Shown here one piece after another: positions 40,551 through 40,666 of a DNA stretch of 40,666 nucleotides. The position numbers and the translations under genes were made by a program. Positions within the stretch are counted from its first letter, which is position 1. Each line of letters starts with the position of its first letter. Under the pieces are notes generated by a model that searched no databases, had not been told where the DNA came from, and saw nothing but the letters and a program-made list of their open reading frames with translations. Origin of the DNA: a virus; IMG/VR virus record IMGVR_UViG_3300012006_000012, positions 1 through 40,666 of that record; one strand, 5' to 3'.

Positions 40551-40595
40551 GCTGGCTATCTTGTGCGCTGGCTATGGCGTGCGAATCATACACGC

Positions 40596-40666
40596 GGCGC
40601 ATCAAAAGTTTGTGTTGGTTTGTGTCGGCCGCTTACCACGCGGTCGGGCGTGTCGGATTTTGGGCA
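40596..40666. repeat. Right copy of the terminal direct repeat
   Basis: 71-bp counterpart of 1-72 with three differences. It lies just upstream of the leftward promoter cluster and carries GTTTGTGTTG (40608-40617) and GTTTGTGTCGG (40618-40628). If the ends join, the 74-106 terminator and these promoters become neighbours. Confidence 0.8.

Overview
The window looks like a complete or near-complete genome of a tailed bacteriophage (about 40.6 kb) that infects an actinobacterium. The host is inferred from a WhiB-type regulator, a LexA/SOS box of the TCGAAC-N4-GTTCGA type used by Actinobacteria and Firmicutes, an r1t-like holin, and the actinophage-like replication and amidoligase genes. The AT-leaning composition would suit low-GC freshwater actinobacteria, but that is inference. 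A 71-72 bp sequence occurs at both ends with three differences, so the molecule is probably circular or terminally redundant. No tape-measure chaperone pair, sheath or major tail-tube gene was recognised, so a short-tailed (podovirus-like) particle is possible but unproven. No integrase, no immunity repressor and no DNA polymerase were recognised.

Layout. (1) 1-1435: a leftward gene of unknown function with a strong terminator, then a 0.6-kb non-coding block that looks like a replication origin and control centre. It holds an AT-rich tract, 11-bp iterons, a perfect SOS box, four clustered DnaA boxes (three perfect and phased at 12 bp) and a late promoter overlapped by an inverted-repeat operator. 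(2) 1439-28296, rightward: terminase, portal, an HslV/proteasome-like threonine protease, a 1651-residue internal virion protein and associated proteins, scaffold, capsid, small lysine-rich head proteins, a glycosyltransferase, adaptor, tail fibres, a glycine-rich adhesin, a large tail protein, and a lysis cassette (membrane protein, CHAP endolysin, holin). (3) 28297-28722: a bidirectional terminator, a 54-residue leftward membrane protein with a consensus promoter, and a back-to-back rightward promoter that appears to give a leaderless message. (4) 28723-34399, rightward: replication and recombination genes (Cas4/RecB-like nuclease in two frames, ssDNA-binding-like protein, RecA/DnaB-like ATPase, resolvase, primase in two frames, DUF1599, HNH, metallophosphoesterase) ending in a sigma-like factor. 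(5) 40595-34414, leftward: tightly overlapped small genes, including an amidoligase/glutamine-amidotransferase pair, WhiB, a secreted transglycosylase-like protein, an FmdB-like zinc ribbon, a PD-(D/E)XK-like protein, and many tiny cysteine-rich or acidic proteins.

How it fits together. Leftward transcription starts at two promoter units exactly 100 bp apart at the right end, each placing an ATG at the expected transcription start. A 15-bp palindrome GTATGATTATCATAC recurs nine times perfectly and once with one mismatch, only in the leftward region and the origin, both between and inside genes. It looks like an operator or stoperator network. The sigma-like factor, WhiB, LexA box and late operator are further switches. 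DnaA boxes together with phage primase and helicase but no phage polymerase suggest replication that borrows host DnaA and replisome.

Most notable: the palindrome network, the oriC-like block with its SOS box, the tandem leaderless leader-peptide promoters, the threonine protease in the head cassette, and the amidoligase pair. Several small genes under 60 codons were found by reading the sequence directly: 16565-16714, 28394-28558, 34863-35018, 37024-37152, 39650-39805, 40176-40316 and the two leader ORFs.
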